From assembly GCA_900318555.1 (NCBI GenBank), contig ONKX01000020.1:1-41935 (forward strand): DNA of 41,935 nucleotides. Reading direction: 5' to 3'. The stretch is from an uncultured Prevotellaceae bacterium (GTDB lineage Bacteria > Bacteroidota > Bacteroidia > Bacteroidales > Bacteroidaceae). Both the position numbers and the translations under genes were made by a program. Of this stretch, positions 1 through 8,176 are shown in pieces; position 1 is the first letter of the stretch, and every line of letters begins with the position of its first letter. The notes beneath the pieces were generated by a model. The model searched no databases. It saw only the letters and a program-made list of their open reading frames with translations, and had not been told where the DNA came from.

Positions 1-139
1 GATGTGGATTAAGTGGACGTTCCCCCGTTTGCGTATTGACCAGATCCTGAAGCTGGAGTGGAAGTACCTGATGCCGCTGGCTCTCCTCAACCTCGTGATC
101 ATGACTGTTGTTGTGGCCCTCGGCCTATATATTAAATAA
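1..139 (+). CDS. nuoH: NADH-quinone oxidoreductase subunit H, C-terminal end (partial)
   Basis: Last 45 codons of NuoH, the inner-membrane subunit that links the quinone site of complex I to the proton-pumping arm. The visible part reads '[20 protein letters not shown]' followed by a hydrophobic final helix and stops with TAA at 137-139. The 'R.R.DQ...W' pattern before the last membrane helix is typical of NuoH. The gene enters from the left edge, so its start is not visible. nuoI follows after 9 bp, as expected for the nuo operon. Confidence 0.93.
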   Translation, partial: MWIKWTFPRLRIDQILKLEWKYLMPLALLNLVIMTVVVALGLYIK

Positions 140-148
140 GGTATAGCA

Positions 149-406
149 ATGGAAGATAACAAAACATATTTTGGAGAAATCGGGCATGGCTTGAAAACGC
201 TGGCTACCGGTATGAAGACCTCTTGGAAGGAATATTTCAAGGACTTCTTCACCAACAAGTCAACGGAGCAGTATCCCGAGAACCGCAAGACTACACTGCA
301 CGTGGCTAAGCGTCACCGTGGCCGTCTCGTCTTCAAGCGCGACGAGAATGGCAACCCTGCACGCTGTGTGAGAAGTCGTGTCCCAATGGAACCATCAAGA
401 TTCTGA
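149..406 (+). pseudogene. nuoI: NuoI (complex I ferredoxin-like subunit), N-terminal part before a frameshift
   Basis: N-terminal half of NuoI, the peripheral-arm subunit that carries two [4Fe-4S] clusters (N6a/N6b) and passes electrons towards the quinone site. The true frame runs to about codon 69 ('RGRLVFKRDENGN'). The next expected residues, of the type HKCIAC, are missing, and the reading frame continues one base out in the segment that starts at 358. The out-of-frame tail then ends at 406. The join in the DNA (about 350-360) looks like a deletion of roughly 13 nt, inferred from the family consensus, which removes the first cysteine of the first CxxCxxCxxxCP motif. It is either a real lesion or an assembly error. 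ATG at 149 is 9 bp after nuoH. Confidence 0.85.
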
Positions 407-411
407 GCCAC

Positions 412-936
412 ATGGCCGAGGATCCTGAGACAGGAAAGAAGAAGAAGGTGCTTGACGACTATCAGTACGACCTGGGTGACTGCATGTTCTGCCAGCTATG
501 TACCAACGCCTGCAACTTCGACGCCATCGAGTTCACTAATGACTTTGAGAATGCCGTATTCGACCGCTCTAAGCTGGTGCTTCACCTCGACAAGGAAGTC
601 TACAAGGGTGGCTCACTGCCCAACCTCATTGAAGGTGGTGCCGAGTGGGAAGTCGGTAAGTTTAATACATACAATAATGTTTATCATTCTCGCGGTGTTC
701 ATCATCGGTTCTGCGCTGATGTGTGTGACCACCACGCGAATCATGCGAGCCGCAACATTCATGTTGTTCGTGCTCTTTGGTGTGGCAGGTATCTATTTCC
801 TGCTCGACTACACCTTCCTGGGCGCCGCTCAGATCTCGGTATATGCCGGAGGCGTTACGATGATCTATGTGTTCGCCATCCAGTTGGTGAGCAAGCGCAC
901 CCTTCAGGGCCTGGAGGAGCGTGTCAAGTCCAGTAA
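412..936 (+). pseudogene. nuoI: NuoI, C-terminal part in a shifted frame; reads on into nuoJ
   Basis: The genuine NuoI frame resumes at 358 (before the first ATG at 412) with 'CTLCEKSCPNGTIKIL', which holds three of the four ligands of cluster 1. It continues through the complete second motif 'CMFCQLCTNAC' and the usual C-terminal region 'VFDRSKLVLHL...GGAEWEVGKF'. Real NuoI sequence ends around 660-676. From there the open frame runs through nuoJ in the wrong frame to 936 because no stop codon is present. Such a long overlap is not expected for nuoI/nuoJ, so a second small loss at the gene junction is likely (see findings). Confidence 0.82.
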
Positions 937-1180
937 GATGATTGGTGGCGGTCTGGCAGCCCTTGCAGGACTCGTCGTCGTCGCTCTGATTCTGCTGAAG
1001 ACCGGCTTCTACACGCTGAATCCCAGCAATGTGGAGGTTCCTATGAAAGAGATTGGTACAGCCCTCGTGGGTGCTGGCAAGTATCAGTATGTGCTCGCTT
1101 TCGAGTTCATCTCGCTGTTCCTGCTGGCCTGCATCATCGGTGGCTTGGTTGTTGCACGTAAAGAAAAGAAGGAGGAGTAA
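677..1180 (+). CDS. nuoJ: NADH-quinone oxidoreductase subunit J
   Basis: NuoJ, 167 aa from ATG 677, is a membrane-arm subunit of complex I with about five transmembrane helices. The stretch 'IMRAATFMLFVLFGVAGIYF' and the following 'FLGAAQISVYAGGVTMIYVF' match the conserved NuoJ helices TM2-TM3, including the region of the pi-bulge. The gene stops 3 bp before nuoK. The start is uncertain: the same frame upstream reads 'SLIHTI', which would be natural after a lost ATG, so the original start may have lain about 20 bp upstream and been removed together with the nuoI stop. ATG 677 is the only in-frame ATG that keeps the first helix. Confidence 0.9.
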   Translation: MFIILAVFIIGSALMCVTTTRIMRAATFMLFVLFGVAGIYFLLDYTFLGAAQISVYAGGVTMIYVFAIQLVSKRTLQGLEERVKSSKMIGGGLAALAGLVVVALILLKTGFYTLNPSNVEVPMKEIGTALVGAGKYQYVLAFEFISLFLLACIIGGLVVARKEKKEE

Positions 1181-1183
1181 GCT

Positions 1184-1492
1184 ATGATACCTGTAGAATG
1201 TTATTTCGCACTCAGTGCGCTGTTGTTCTTTATCGGCGTCTATGGCTTTGTGACCCGTCGCAACCTGATTGCCATGCTCATCTCTGTCGAGCTGGTGCTC
1301 AACGCCGTCGATATCAACTTTGCGGCCATCAACCGTCTGCTCTATCCGCAGGGTATGGAAGGCATGTTTATGACTCTCTTCGTGATTGGCGTAGCAGCTG
1401 CTGAGTCGGCTGTGGCTATTGCTATTATCATCAATGTCTACCGCAACTTCCACAGCGATAGCGTTGACAGTATCAAGAACATGAAATGGTAA
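1184..1492 (+). CDS. nuoK: NADH-quinone oxidoreductase subunit K
   Basis: NuoK, 102 aa, has three transmembrane helices and is a Mrp-antiporter-like subunit that takes part in proton translocation. The family signatures 'RRNLIAMLISVELVLNAVDI' (with the conserved membrane glutamate of helix 2) and 'FVIGVAAAESAVAIAIIINV' (second key glutamate) are intact. Length is normal. It starts 3 bp after the nuoJ stop, which implies translational coupling. This is one of the few subunits in this copy of the operon with no visible lesion. Confidence 0.96.
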   Translation: MIPVECYFALSALLFFIGVYGFVTRRNLIAMLISVELVLNAVDINFAAINRLLYPQGMEGMFMTLFVIGVAAAESAVAIAIIINVYRNFHSDSVDSIKNMKW

Positions 1493-1552
1493 GCTAAGGT
1501 AAAAAGTAAAAGTGAAAAGTGAAAAATTATGGAAATATATAGTTATTCATTT

Positions 1553-1566
1553 CTGATCCCTGATCC
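1553..1566 (+). repeat. 7-bp tandem duplication (CTGATCC x2) at the nuoL 5' end
   Basis: CTGATCC at 1553-1559 is repeated exactly at 1560-1566. The only suitable nuoL ATG (1529) is in a different frame from the body of NuoL. If one copy of the 7-mer is removed, the ATG at 1529 joins the main frame and gives a normal N-terminus beginning 'MEIYSYSFLILLLPALSFV'. The duplication is therefore the direct cause of the first nuoL frameshift. Confidence 0.88.
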
Positions 1567-1589
1567 TTCTGCTGCCTGCGCTGTCCTTT

Positions 1590-2753
1590 GTGATTCTTGC
1601 GCTCGCTGGCATGAAGATGTCGCATAAGACTGCTGGTCTTATCGGCACGACATCCTTGGGACTGGTTACCGTGCTCTCTTACCTGACGGCCTTCGCTTAT
1701 TTCACGGCAGACCGTACAGCTGACGGCACCTTCGCCACCATCGTTCCTTATAACTTCACGTGGCTGCCTCTGGGCAATCTGCATTTCGACATGGGTATCC
1801 TCTTGGATCCTATCTCGGTTATGATGCTCATTGTCATCTCGACAGTCTCTCTGATGGTACATATCTACTCCTTCGGCTACATGCACGGTGAGAAGGGCTT
1901 CCAGCGTTACTACGCTTTCCTGAGCCTGTTTACCATGTCTATGCTCGGACTGGTTGTTGCTACCAACATCTTCCAGATGTACACCTTCTGGGAGCTGGTG
2001 GGTGTATCATCTTACCTGCTGATTGGATTCTACTATCCGTTGAAGCCCGCCATTGCAGCCTCTAAGAAGGCATTCATCGTGACGCGCTTTGCCGATATGT
2101 TCTTCCTCATCGGTATCCTGCTGTTTGGCTACTACACCGATTCGTTCAGCTTCTCGTTTGCTGGCGACATCGTCATGGGCGAGGGTACTACTCCGTTCAT
2201 TGCTGGCAATGCTGCCAAGGCAATGGCTGCAGGTGCTTTCATCCTGCCTACCGCTCTGGTGCTGATGTTCATTGGTGGTGCTGGTAAGAGTGCCATGTTC
2301 CCCTTGCACATCTGGCTGCCCGATGCCATGGAAGGTCCTACGCCTGTTTCTGCGCTGATTCACGCTGCTACCATGGTGGTTGCTGGTGTGTTCCAGATTG
2401 CCCGCATGTTCCCCCTCTGGGTTGAGTATGCTCAGCCTCAGATGAGCATCGTGGTGTGGGTAGGCGTGTTCACCGCTTTCTATGCTGCTGCTGTAGCTTG
2501 TGCTCAGAGCGACATCAAGCGTGTGCTGGCCTTCTCAACCATTTCTCAGATTGCCTTCATGATGGTTGCCCTTGGTGTTAGCCTGCCTGGCCACCACGGA
2601 GTGCTCGACAACCACGCACAGCTCGGTTTCATGGCTGGTATGTTCCACCTGTTCACCCACGCTATGTTCAAGGCTTGTCTGTTCCTCGGTGCCGGTTGTC
2701 AAGGCTTGTCTGTTCCTCGGTGCCGGTTGTATCATCCACGCTGTCCACAGTAA
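1590..2753 (+). pseudogene. nuoL: NADH-quinone oxidoreductase subunit L, N-terminal two-thirds (frameshifted gene)
   Basis: NuoL is the largest antiporter-like subunit at the distal end of the complex I membrane arm. The original start is ATG 1529, but a 7-bp duplication at 1553-1566 puts it out of frame. The frame given here begins at an internal GTG (1590). Conserved landmarks are 'YSFGYMHGEKGFQRYYAFLS', 'FWELVGVSSYLLIGFYY' (key Glu of TM5) and 'AGKSAMFPLHIWLPDAMEGP' (key Lys and broken-helix region), then 'TPVSALIHAATMV'. The frame is lost again at the 31-bp duplication (2669-2730) after 'FKACLFLGAGC' and ends at 2753 in nonsense sequence. The remainder is the next feature. Confidence 0.9.
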
Positions 2754-3558
2754 CGAGATGGCTATGATGGGTGGCTTGCGCAAGTATATGCCTATCACGA
2801 ACATCACCTTCCTGATTTCGTGCTTCGCCATCGCAGGTATTCCCTTCTTCTCAGGCTTCAGCTCAAAAGATGAGATTATCACCGCCTGCTTCGCCTACAG
2901 TCCTGTGGTCGGTTGGATTATGACGGGTATCGCCGCCATGACTGCCTTCTACATGTTCCGTCTGTACTACGGCATCTTCTGGGGTACAGAGAACGTCGAG
3001 GCTCACGAGCACCACACTCCTCACGAGGCACCTGCTACGATGACCATTCCTCTCATCGTGCTTTGCGTTATTACGATGGGCGTAGGTATCTATTCTACCA
3101 TTGCAGGTTTTGCAGGGTGGGGTGGCAGCTTCGGCCAGTTTGTCAATGCCGAGGGTACCAACTACACCATCCACTTCGATACGCAGATTGCTGCTACCTC
3201 TACGATTATTGCCATCCTGAGCATCTGTCTGGCCACCTATATCTATAAGGGTGAGAGCCAGCCTATTGCTGACCGCCTGTACAAAGCGTTCCCCAAGCTG
3301 CACCGTGCAGCCTACAAGCGCTTCTATCAGGACGAGATCTGGCAGTATGTCACTCACCGCATCATATTCCGTTGCGTCTCTACACCTATCGCCTGGTTCG
3401 ACCGCCACATCGTTGACGGCACGTTCAACTTCATGGCATGGGGTGCCAACGAGGCCGGTGAGTCTATGCGTCCTTGGCAGAGTGGCGATGTCCGTCAGTA
3501 TGCAGTCTGGTTCTTGACAGGTACTGTAGCATTAACGTTAATCCTGCTTGCAATATAA
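2566..3558 (+). pseudogene. nuoL: NADH-quinone oxidoreductase subunit L, C-terminal third (frameshifted gene)
   Basis: Authentic NuoL sequence in this frame begins in the second copy of the 31-bp duplication (about 2700) with 'KACLFLGAGCIIHAVHSNEM' and continues with 'GGLRKYMPITNITFLISCFA', 'IAGIPFFSGFSSKDEII' and the long C-terminal amphipathic-helix region, ending with a hydrophobic helix at 3558. The part of the open frame before about 2690 is out-of-frame overlap with the N-terminal piece. Removing one 31-bp copy rejoins the two pieces into a NuoL of about 665 aa, close to the usual family length. As sequenced, no full NuoL could be made. Confidence 0.9.
2669..2730 (+). repeat. 31-bp perfect tandem duplication inside nuoL
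   Basis: Positions 2669-2699 and 2700-2730 are identical 31-bp copies encoding the conserved 'KACLFLGAGC' segment. Because 31 is not a multiple of three, the duplication shifts the frame and splits nuoL. The copies are identical and directly adjacent, which suggests either a very recent slippage event or an assembly join error. Confidence 0.95.
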
Positions 3559-3738
3559 ATGAGAAATGAGAAGTGAGAAATGAGAAATGTAAATGAGAAA
3601 TGTTTAAATGGGCTGCGCCTTCGTTCTTGCGTATTGCACTGTTTCCACTGCAGAGGAATTGCTGTGGTGTCATTTCTCATTTCTTCATTTTCATTTCTCA
3701 TTTCTCATTACTCATTCCTCATTTAAAATATTAGAAAT
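3559..3738. repeat. nuoL-nuoM intergenic element with long inverted arms of ATGAGAA-type repeats
   Basis: The 180-bp gap between nuoL and nuoM starts with a run of ATGAGAA/GTGAGAA units (3559-3606) and ends with their reverse complement, TTCTCAT units (3671-3724). The two imperfect arms of about 45-55 bp could fold on each other around a GC-richer core (about 3607-3670). Every other junction in this operon is short (3-37 bp), so this looks inserted. A shorter purine-rich tract of similar style (AAGTGAAAAGTGAAAAA) lies in the nuoK-nuoL gap at 1500-1526. No gene is seen. Confidence 0.75.
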
Positions 3739-5247
3739 ATGAGTATATTAACATTATTCGTAGTAATCCCCGCCCTGATGCTCCTCGGCCTTTGGCTGGC
3801 CAAGAGCATCAATCAGGTGCGTGGCGTGATGGTGGTTGGCGCCTCGTGCTTGCTGGCCCTGTCCGTATGGCTGACCATCTATTTCGTTCAGCAGCGTGCA
3901 GCAGGTAATACCGACGTGATGCTGTTGACGGCTTCTACCCCTTGGTTCAAGCCACTTAATATCGCCTATTCTGTTGGTGTCGATGGTATCTCTGTCGTCA
4001 TGCTGCTCCTGTCGAGCATCATTGTCTTCACCGGTACCTTTGCCTCTTGGCAGCTGAAACCTATGACCAAGGAGTATTTCCTTTGGTTCACCCTCCTTTC
4101 TACGGGTGTCTATGGCTTCTTCATCTGCACCGACATGTTCACCATGTTCATGTTCTACGAGGTAGCGCTGATTCCCATGTACCTGCTGATTGGTGTCTGG
4201 GGTTCCGGCAACAAGGAGTATGCTGCCATGAAGGGCAACAAGGAGTATGCTGCCATGAAGCTGACGCTGATGCTGATGGGTGGTTCCGCCCTGCTGATCA
4301 TCGGTCTGCTGGGCATCTACTACTTCAGCGGTGCTACCACGATGAACGTCAACGAGATTGCCGCCATGCACAACATCCCCGTCGATATCCAGAAGATGTT
4401 CTTCCCGTTCATCTTCATCGGCTTCGGTGTGCTGGGCGCCCTGTTCCCTTTCCACACATGGTCACCTGACGGTCATGCCTCAGCCCCCACGGCTGTGTCT
4501 ATGCTCCACGCTGGTGTGCTGATGAAGCTGGGAGGCTACGGCTGCTTCCGCGTGGCAATGTATCTGTTGCCCGATGCAGCCAACGAGCTGGCTTGGATAT
4601 TCCTCATCCTCACCACCATCTCGGTGGTCTATGGTGCCTTCTCGGCTTGCGTACAGACCGACCTGAAGTACATCAACGCTTACTCGTCGGTGTCACACTG
4701 CGGTCTGGTGCTCTTCGCTCTGCTGATGATGACCAAGACCTCTTGCATCGGTGCTATCCTGCAGATGCTCTCTCACGGTCTGATGACGGCCCTCTTCTTT
4801 GCCCTCATCGGTATGATCTACGGTCGTACCCACACTCGTGACATCCGCTACTTGGACGGTCTGATGAAGATCATGCCTTTCCTCGCTGTGGGTTACGTCG
4901 TAGCTGGTTTGGCCAACCTCGGTCTGCCGGGCTTCTCGGGCTTCATTGCTGAGATGACCATCTTCGTGGGTTCGTTCGAGAATGTTGACACCTTCCATCG
5001 TGTCGCCACCATCATCGCTTGTACGTCGATTGTCGTCACGGCAGTCTACATCCTGCGTGTTGTTGGTAAGATTCTGTATGGCGAGGTGAAGAACAAGCAC
5101 TATCTCGAGCTCACCGATGCTACTTGGGACGAGCGCGTCGCCGTCATTTGCCTCATCGCATGTGTTGCCGGCCTCGGTCTGTTCCCACTCTGGGCAAGCA
5201 ACGTCATCTCTGACGCCGTAGGACCAATCTTGGCTAACATCATCTAA
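3739..5247 (+). CDS. nuoM: NADH-quinone oxidoreductase subunit M
   Basis: NuoM, 502 aa, is an antiporter-like proton-pumping subunit of the complex I membrane arm with 14 predicted helices. Landmarks are 'MFMFYEVALIPMYLLIGVWG' (key Glu of TM5), 'FPFHTWSPDGHASAPTAVSM' (broken helix TM7), 'MLHAGVLMKLGGYG', and a late 'GLPGFSGFIAEMTIF' that holds the membrane glutamate. The frame is intact, but residues 157-174 contain a 9-residue motif twice in a row (GNKEYAAMK), produced by a 27-bp tandem duplication at 4207-4260. Homologues have one copy just before 'LTLMLMGGSALL', so this protein has nine extra residues at the start of TM6. Confidence 0.93.
   Translation: MSILTLFVVIPALMLLGLWLAKSINQVRGVMVVGASCLLALSVWLTIYFVQQRAAGNTDVMLLTASTPWFKPLNIAYSVGVDGISVVMLLLSSIIVFTGTFASWQLKPMTKEYFLWFTLLSTGVYGFFICTDMFTMFMFYEVALIPMYLLIGVWGSGNKEYAAMKGNKEYAAMKLTLMLMGGSALLIIGLLGIYYFSGATTMNVNEIAAMHNIPVDIQKMFFPFIFIGFGVLGALFPFHTWSPDGHASAPTAVSMLHAGVLMKLGGYGCFRVAMYLLPDAANELAWIFLILTTISVVYGAFSACVQTDLKYINAYSSVSHCGLVLFALLMMTKTSCIGAILQMLSHGLMTALFFALIGMIYGRTHTRDIRYLDGLMKIMPFLAVGYVVAGLANLGLPGFSGFIAEMTIFVGSFENVDTFHRVATIIACTSIVVTAVYILRVVGKILYGEVKNKHYLELTDATWDERVAVICLIACVAGLGLFPLWASNVISDAVGPILANII
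4207..4260 (+). repeat. 27-bp in-frame tandem duplication inside nuoM
   Basis: Positions 4207-4233 and 4234-4260 are identical 27-bp copies, each encoding GNKEYAAMK. The reading frame is kept. It is the third tandem duplication in about 2.7 kb of the nuo operon. Confidence 0.95.
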
Positions 5248-5266
5248 TTAATAGGAGAAAGAAATT

Positions 5267-6709
5267 ATGGGATATAGTCAATTTCTAAATATGATTCCCG
5301 AGGCCTTGTTGGTTCTCGCATTGATTATCGTGTTCTTTGCTGACTTCTGCCTGACGAAGAGCGAGCGCAAGGTTGGCGTGCTGGGCAAGCTCACCGCAGC
5401 CCTGCTGCTCTGCCAGACCATCATGCTCACCACCGTCGGTCCTGCTGAGGCCTTCGGCGGCATGTATGTCGCAGGTCAGGCTGCTCAGGTCATGAAGCTC
5501 ATCCTCACCTTCGGTACGTTTATTGTCGTAGTGATGGCCGAGCCTTGGTTGGAGAACGAAGCCCGCCGCTATGCCGGTGAGTTCCATCTGCTCGTGCTGA
5601 GCACCCTGCTCGGTATGTACATCATGATGTCCAGCGGCTCGTTCCTCATCTTCTTCCTCGGACTCGAGACTGCCTCAGTGCCTATGGCTTGCTTGGTGGC
5701 GTTCGACAAGTATAAGAAGAAGTCTGCCGAGGCTGCTGCCAAGTACATCCTTGTGGCTACGTTCTCCAGTGGCGTCATGCTTTACGGCATCTCGTTCATC
5801 TATGCCGCTACGGGTACGCTCTACTTCGATGACGCCGCTCAGGTGCTCAATGGCAGTTATCTGGCATCACCCCTGTCCATCATGGGTCTTGTGTTCTTCT
5901 TCAGCGGACTGGCATTCAAGCTCTCGCTCGTGCCCTTCCACTTCTGGACGGCCGATACCTACGAGGGTGCTCCGACGCCTATCACCGGTTACCTCTCTGT
6001 CTGCTCCAAGGGTGCCGCAGCCTTCGCTGCACTGGTCATCCTCATGAAGGCCTTCGGTCCGATGATAGAGTACTGGGAGTACATGCTCTACGTCGTCATC
6101 GTGCTCTCTATCACCATTGCCAACCTCTTCGCCATCCGTCAGAGCGAGCTCAAGCGCTTCATGGCCTTCAGCTCCATCTCGCAGGCCGGCTACATCATGT
6201 TGGCAGTCATTGGTGGTTCGCAGACGGGTATGGCTTCGCTGATGTACTACATCCTCGTGTATGTCGTTGCCAACATGGCCGTCTTCACCGTCATCTCGAC
6301 TGTGGAGCAAAACAATGGTGGTGCTACTAAGATGTCGGCCTACGACGGTTTGTACCAGACCAACCCCAAGCTGGCGTTCCTCATGACGCTGGCCCTGTTC
6401 TCGCTGGCTGGTATTCCTCCGTTCGCAGGTATGTTCTCTAAGTTCTTCGTGTTCATGGCTGCTGCCGAGCAGGGCTCCTTCTGGGCTTATTTCGTAGTCT
6501 TCGTAGCCTTGGTCAACACCGTCGTGAGCTTGTACTACTATCTGCTCATCGTCAAGGCCATGTACATCAAGCCGAGCGACTCGCCCCTGCCTACGTTCAA
6601 GACCGATGTCAACACCCGTGTTGCCCTCGCCATCTGCACCGCAGGCATCGCCCTCTTTGGCATCTGCTCATGCATCTACGACTACCTCTTCGCCGCCTCG
6701 GCCATGTAA
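5267..6709 (+). CDS. nuoN: NADH-quinone oxidoreductase subunit N
   Basis: NuoN, 480 aa, is the third antiporter-like subunit of complex I and the last gene of the nuo operon. Conserved features are '[18 protein letters not shown]' (key Glu of TM5), the lysine-containing '[21 protein letters not shown]' with '[20 protein letters not shown]', '[20 protein letters not shown]', and '[19 protein letters not shown]' with the late conserved lysine. No frameshift or duplication is seen. It starts 19 bp after nuoM. No nuoE, nuoF or nuoG lies between nuoH and nuoN. Confidence 0.96.
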   Translation: MGYSQFLNMIPEALLVLALIIVFFADFCLTKSERKVGVLGKLTAALLLCQTIMLTTVGPAEAFGGMYVAGQAAQVMKLILTFGTFIVVVMAEPWLENEARRYAGEFHLLVLSTLLGMYIMMSSGSFLIFFLGLETASVPMACLVAFDKYKKKSAEAAAKYILVATFSSGVMLYGISFIYAATGTLYFDDAAQVLNGSYLASPLSIMGLVFFFSGLAFKLSLVPFHFWTADTYEGAPTPITGYLSVCSKGAAAFAALVILMKAFGPMIEYWEYMLYVVIVLSITIANLFAIRQSELKRFMAFSSISQAGYIMLAVIGGSQTGMASLMYYILVYVVANMAVFTVISTVEQNNGGATKMSAYDGLYQTNPKLAFLMTLALFSLAGIPPFAGMFSKFFVFMAAAEQGSFWAYFVVFVALVNTVVSLYYYLLIVKAMYIKPSDSPLPTFKTDVNTRVALAICTAGIALFGICSCIYDYLFAASAM

Positions 6710-7024
6710 GAAGTAAATACGTATAATCTCCCTATAGAGGGCGTATCTATTGGAATGAACCCGAAAGTTTTTTGCTTAACTTTCGGGGTTCATTTCATAA
6801 CTGAAAATTCTATCGGAGTAATTGGAATTACTCTTGGAGTATTTAAAATTTCGTTCGGAGTATTGCATTTTAGTGCCTGTAAATTTTTGTGTGATACTAT
6901 AGGCCCTTTAGTGTCATACCGGAGAGGCTTTAGTATTAGGGTAAAGGCAGACGCGTTGCACGCTTTGGGAAAATTAGCGCCCTGCCTAGGGAAATATTAT
7001 TCCCAGCCTTTGGAATTTCCTGAG
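6710..7024. other. Gene-free stretch after nuoN with several hairpins (315 bp)
   Basis: No credible gene is seen. A short plus-strand open frame at 6755-7078 starts inside a hairpin and has no recognisable features. The stretch contains: a strong hairpin with arms 6755-6769 and 6778-6793 (ATGAACCCGAAAGTT against its complement with one bulged G, loop of 8); a perfect 8-bp hairpin GAGTAATT-GG-AATTACTC at 6816-6833; and GGGAA...TTCCC around 6989-7004. The first hairpin is well placed to end nuo transcription but has no clear T-run, so it may instead be a processing or mRNA 3'-end-protecting structure. Low-GC composition sets this stretch apart from the flanking genes. Confidence 0.6.
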
Positions 7025-8062
7025 TCATGTATAATCGCAGTGTCCGGTCATTTTCCTGATGCGCTGGACGATGGATGAACTAATGTGTGAGAAATTGCCA
7101 TATCTCAAATTACGATAGAGTTCCTCCAAACTGCGCCCCACCTTTATCCAAGGATGTTCCCATGCCATGATACGAAACACCCGTTTCTTGTATTCCACGT
7201 TCTCAATTACGTAACGGGGATGGCGCAAGGGGAAGTCCACGTCGTGGGCAGGCATGGTGAGCAGTTGCTGTATGCGACGAGGCAGCGTTTTAAGCGGGAC
7301 GTTGTAATGGGCAGCGTCTGCCGACACCGCTGTATTCTGTATCATGTTGCGAGTTGGGACAATGGTCAGGCCGTTGTTCAGCGTGATAGCCGACCAAAAC
7401 ACTGTCTCGTAGAAGGGCACTGGCAAGGTCTGTCGCTTCCGCATAACCTTAATCATCTCTTTCCATCCCTGTCGGCGGTTGTTTAGGTTGGCCTCTAATT
7501 GGTGCAGGTTAAATGCGTCGTCGAGCACGGAACAATGTGCATCCCACTGGCTGACAACCCTTCGCCACGATGCCCATCCCCAGATGGAGAAGACAGTTGT
7601 GAAGAGATAGTCGTAGGGGGCATCGGTCTGCTCCTCATGGTTGAAACCACATATCATCCAGATACGCTGGTCGTGCTCATAGCGGTGGAGCATTTCCGTA
7701 CAAAAACGGACAAACGAGACGGCTGGCGTAGAGTCGTCCTCCAGTACGATACATTTGTCGTGCAGTCCGAACGCCCATTGCTGCGAGTCGAAGGTTGCTG
7801 CCCACACACCTTTGTTGTTGGTTTGGTAGTTGCGCTGAACGTCGCACTGCCAGTCTATCTCTTCGTCGGCCACAATGTGCCGGGCAGCCTCCGTCTTGGG
7901 GATGTCAGCCTCGTTGCGCGGTCCGTCCTGATAGAGAAACAGATGGGCAGGACGGGCCTTGCGAATGGCATCGAAGGTGCGTTGCAGGACTTCTGTCCTG
8001 TTAAAGAAGAGCAGTAGTACTGCAACGTCGTTTTCCGCTGGTGGTAATTGTTGTGTCTGCAT
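7025..8062 (-). CDS. Glycosyltransferase, GT-A/family 2-like
   Basis: About 345 aa from ATG 8062; the frame stays open to 8122, adding 20 unlikely residues. The N-terminus 'VAVLLLFFNRTEVLQRTFDA' is the nucleotide-sugar-binding beta-strand/helix of a GT-A fold. 'FLYQDGPR' and the acidic 'CIVLEDDSTP' (DxD-like metal/nucleotide site) follow, then a 'GFNHEE...SIWGWASWRRVVSQW' segment of the kind seen in Bacteroidales sugar transferases annotated near surface-polysaccharide genes. No membrane helix is seen, so it is probably cytoplasmic or peripheral. It stands alone here, convergent with nuoN and divergent from the protease gene, so the acceptor is unknown. Confidence 0.78.
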   Translation of the reverse strand: MQTQQLPPAENDVAVLLLFFNRTEVLQRTFDAIRKARPAHLFLYQDGPRNEADIPKTEAARHIVADEEIDWQCDVQRNYQTNNKGVWAATFDSQQWAFGLHDKCIVLEDDSTPAVSFVRFCTEMLHRYEHDQRIWMICGFNHEEQTDAPYDYLFTTVFSIWGWASWRRVVSQWDAHCSVLDDAFNLHQLEANLNNRRQGWKEMIKVMRKRQTLPVPFYETVFWSAITLNNGLTIVPTRNMIQNTAVSADAAHYNVPLKTLPRRIQQLLTMPAHDVDFPLRHPRYVIENVEYKKRVFRIMAWEHPWIKVGRSLEELYRNLRYGNFSHISSSIVQRIRKMTGHCDYT

Positions 8063-8176
8063 ATTTATGTTTACTTTGGTTTGTTGCCTATAATGATGCC
8101 TGTCCTGCTTGGATGACTGCATGTCATAACAATCTTTAACCGCGCCTGTTAAATTGTTTTAAATGTTGCTGTATTC

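Noticed and set aside
6755-7078. 107-codon plus-strand frame after nuoN
   Set aside because: Starts inside a hairpin, overlaps the convergent glycosyltransferase end, and shows no conserved feature.
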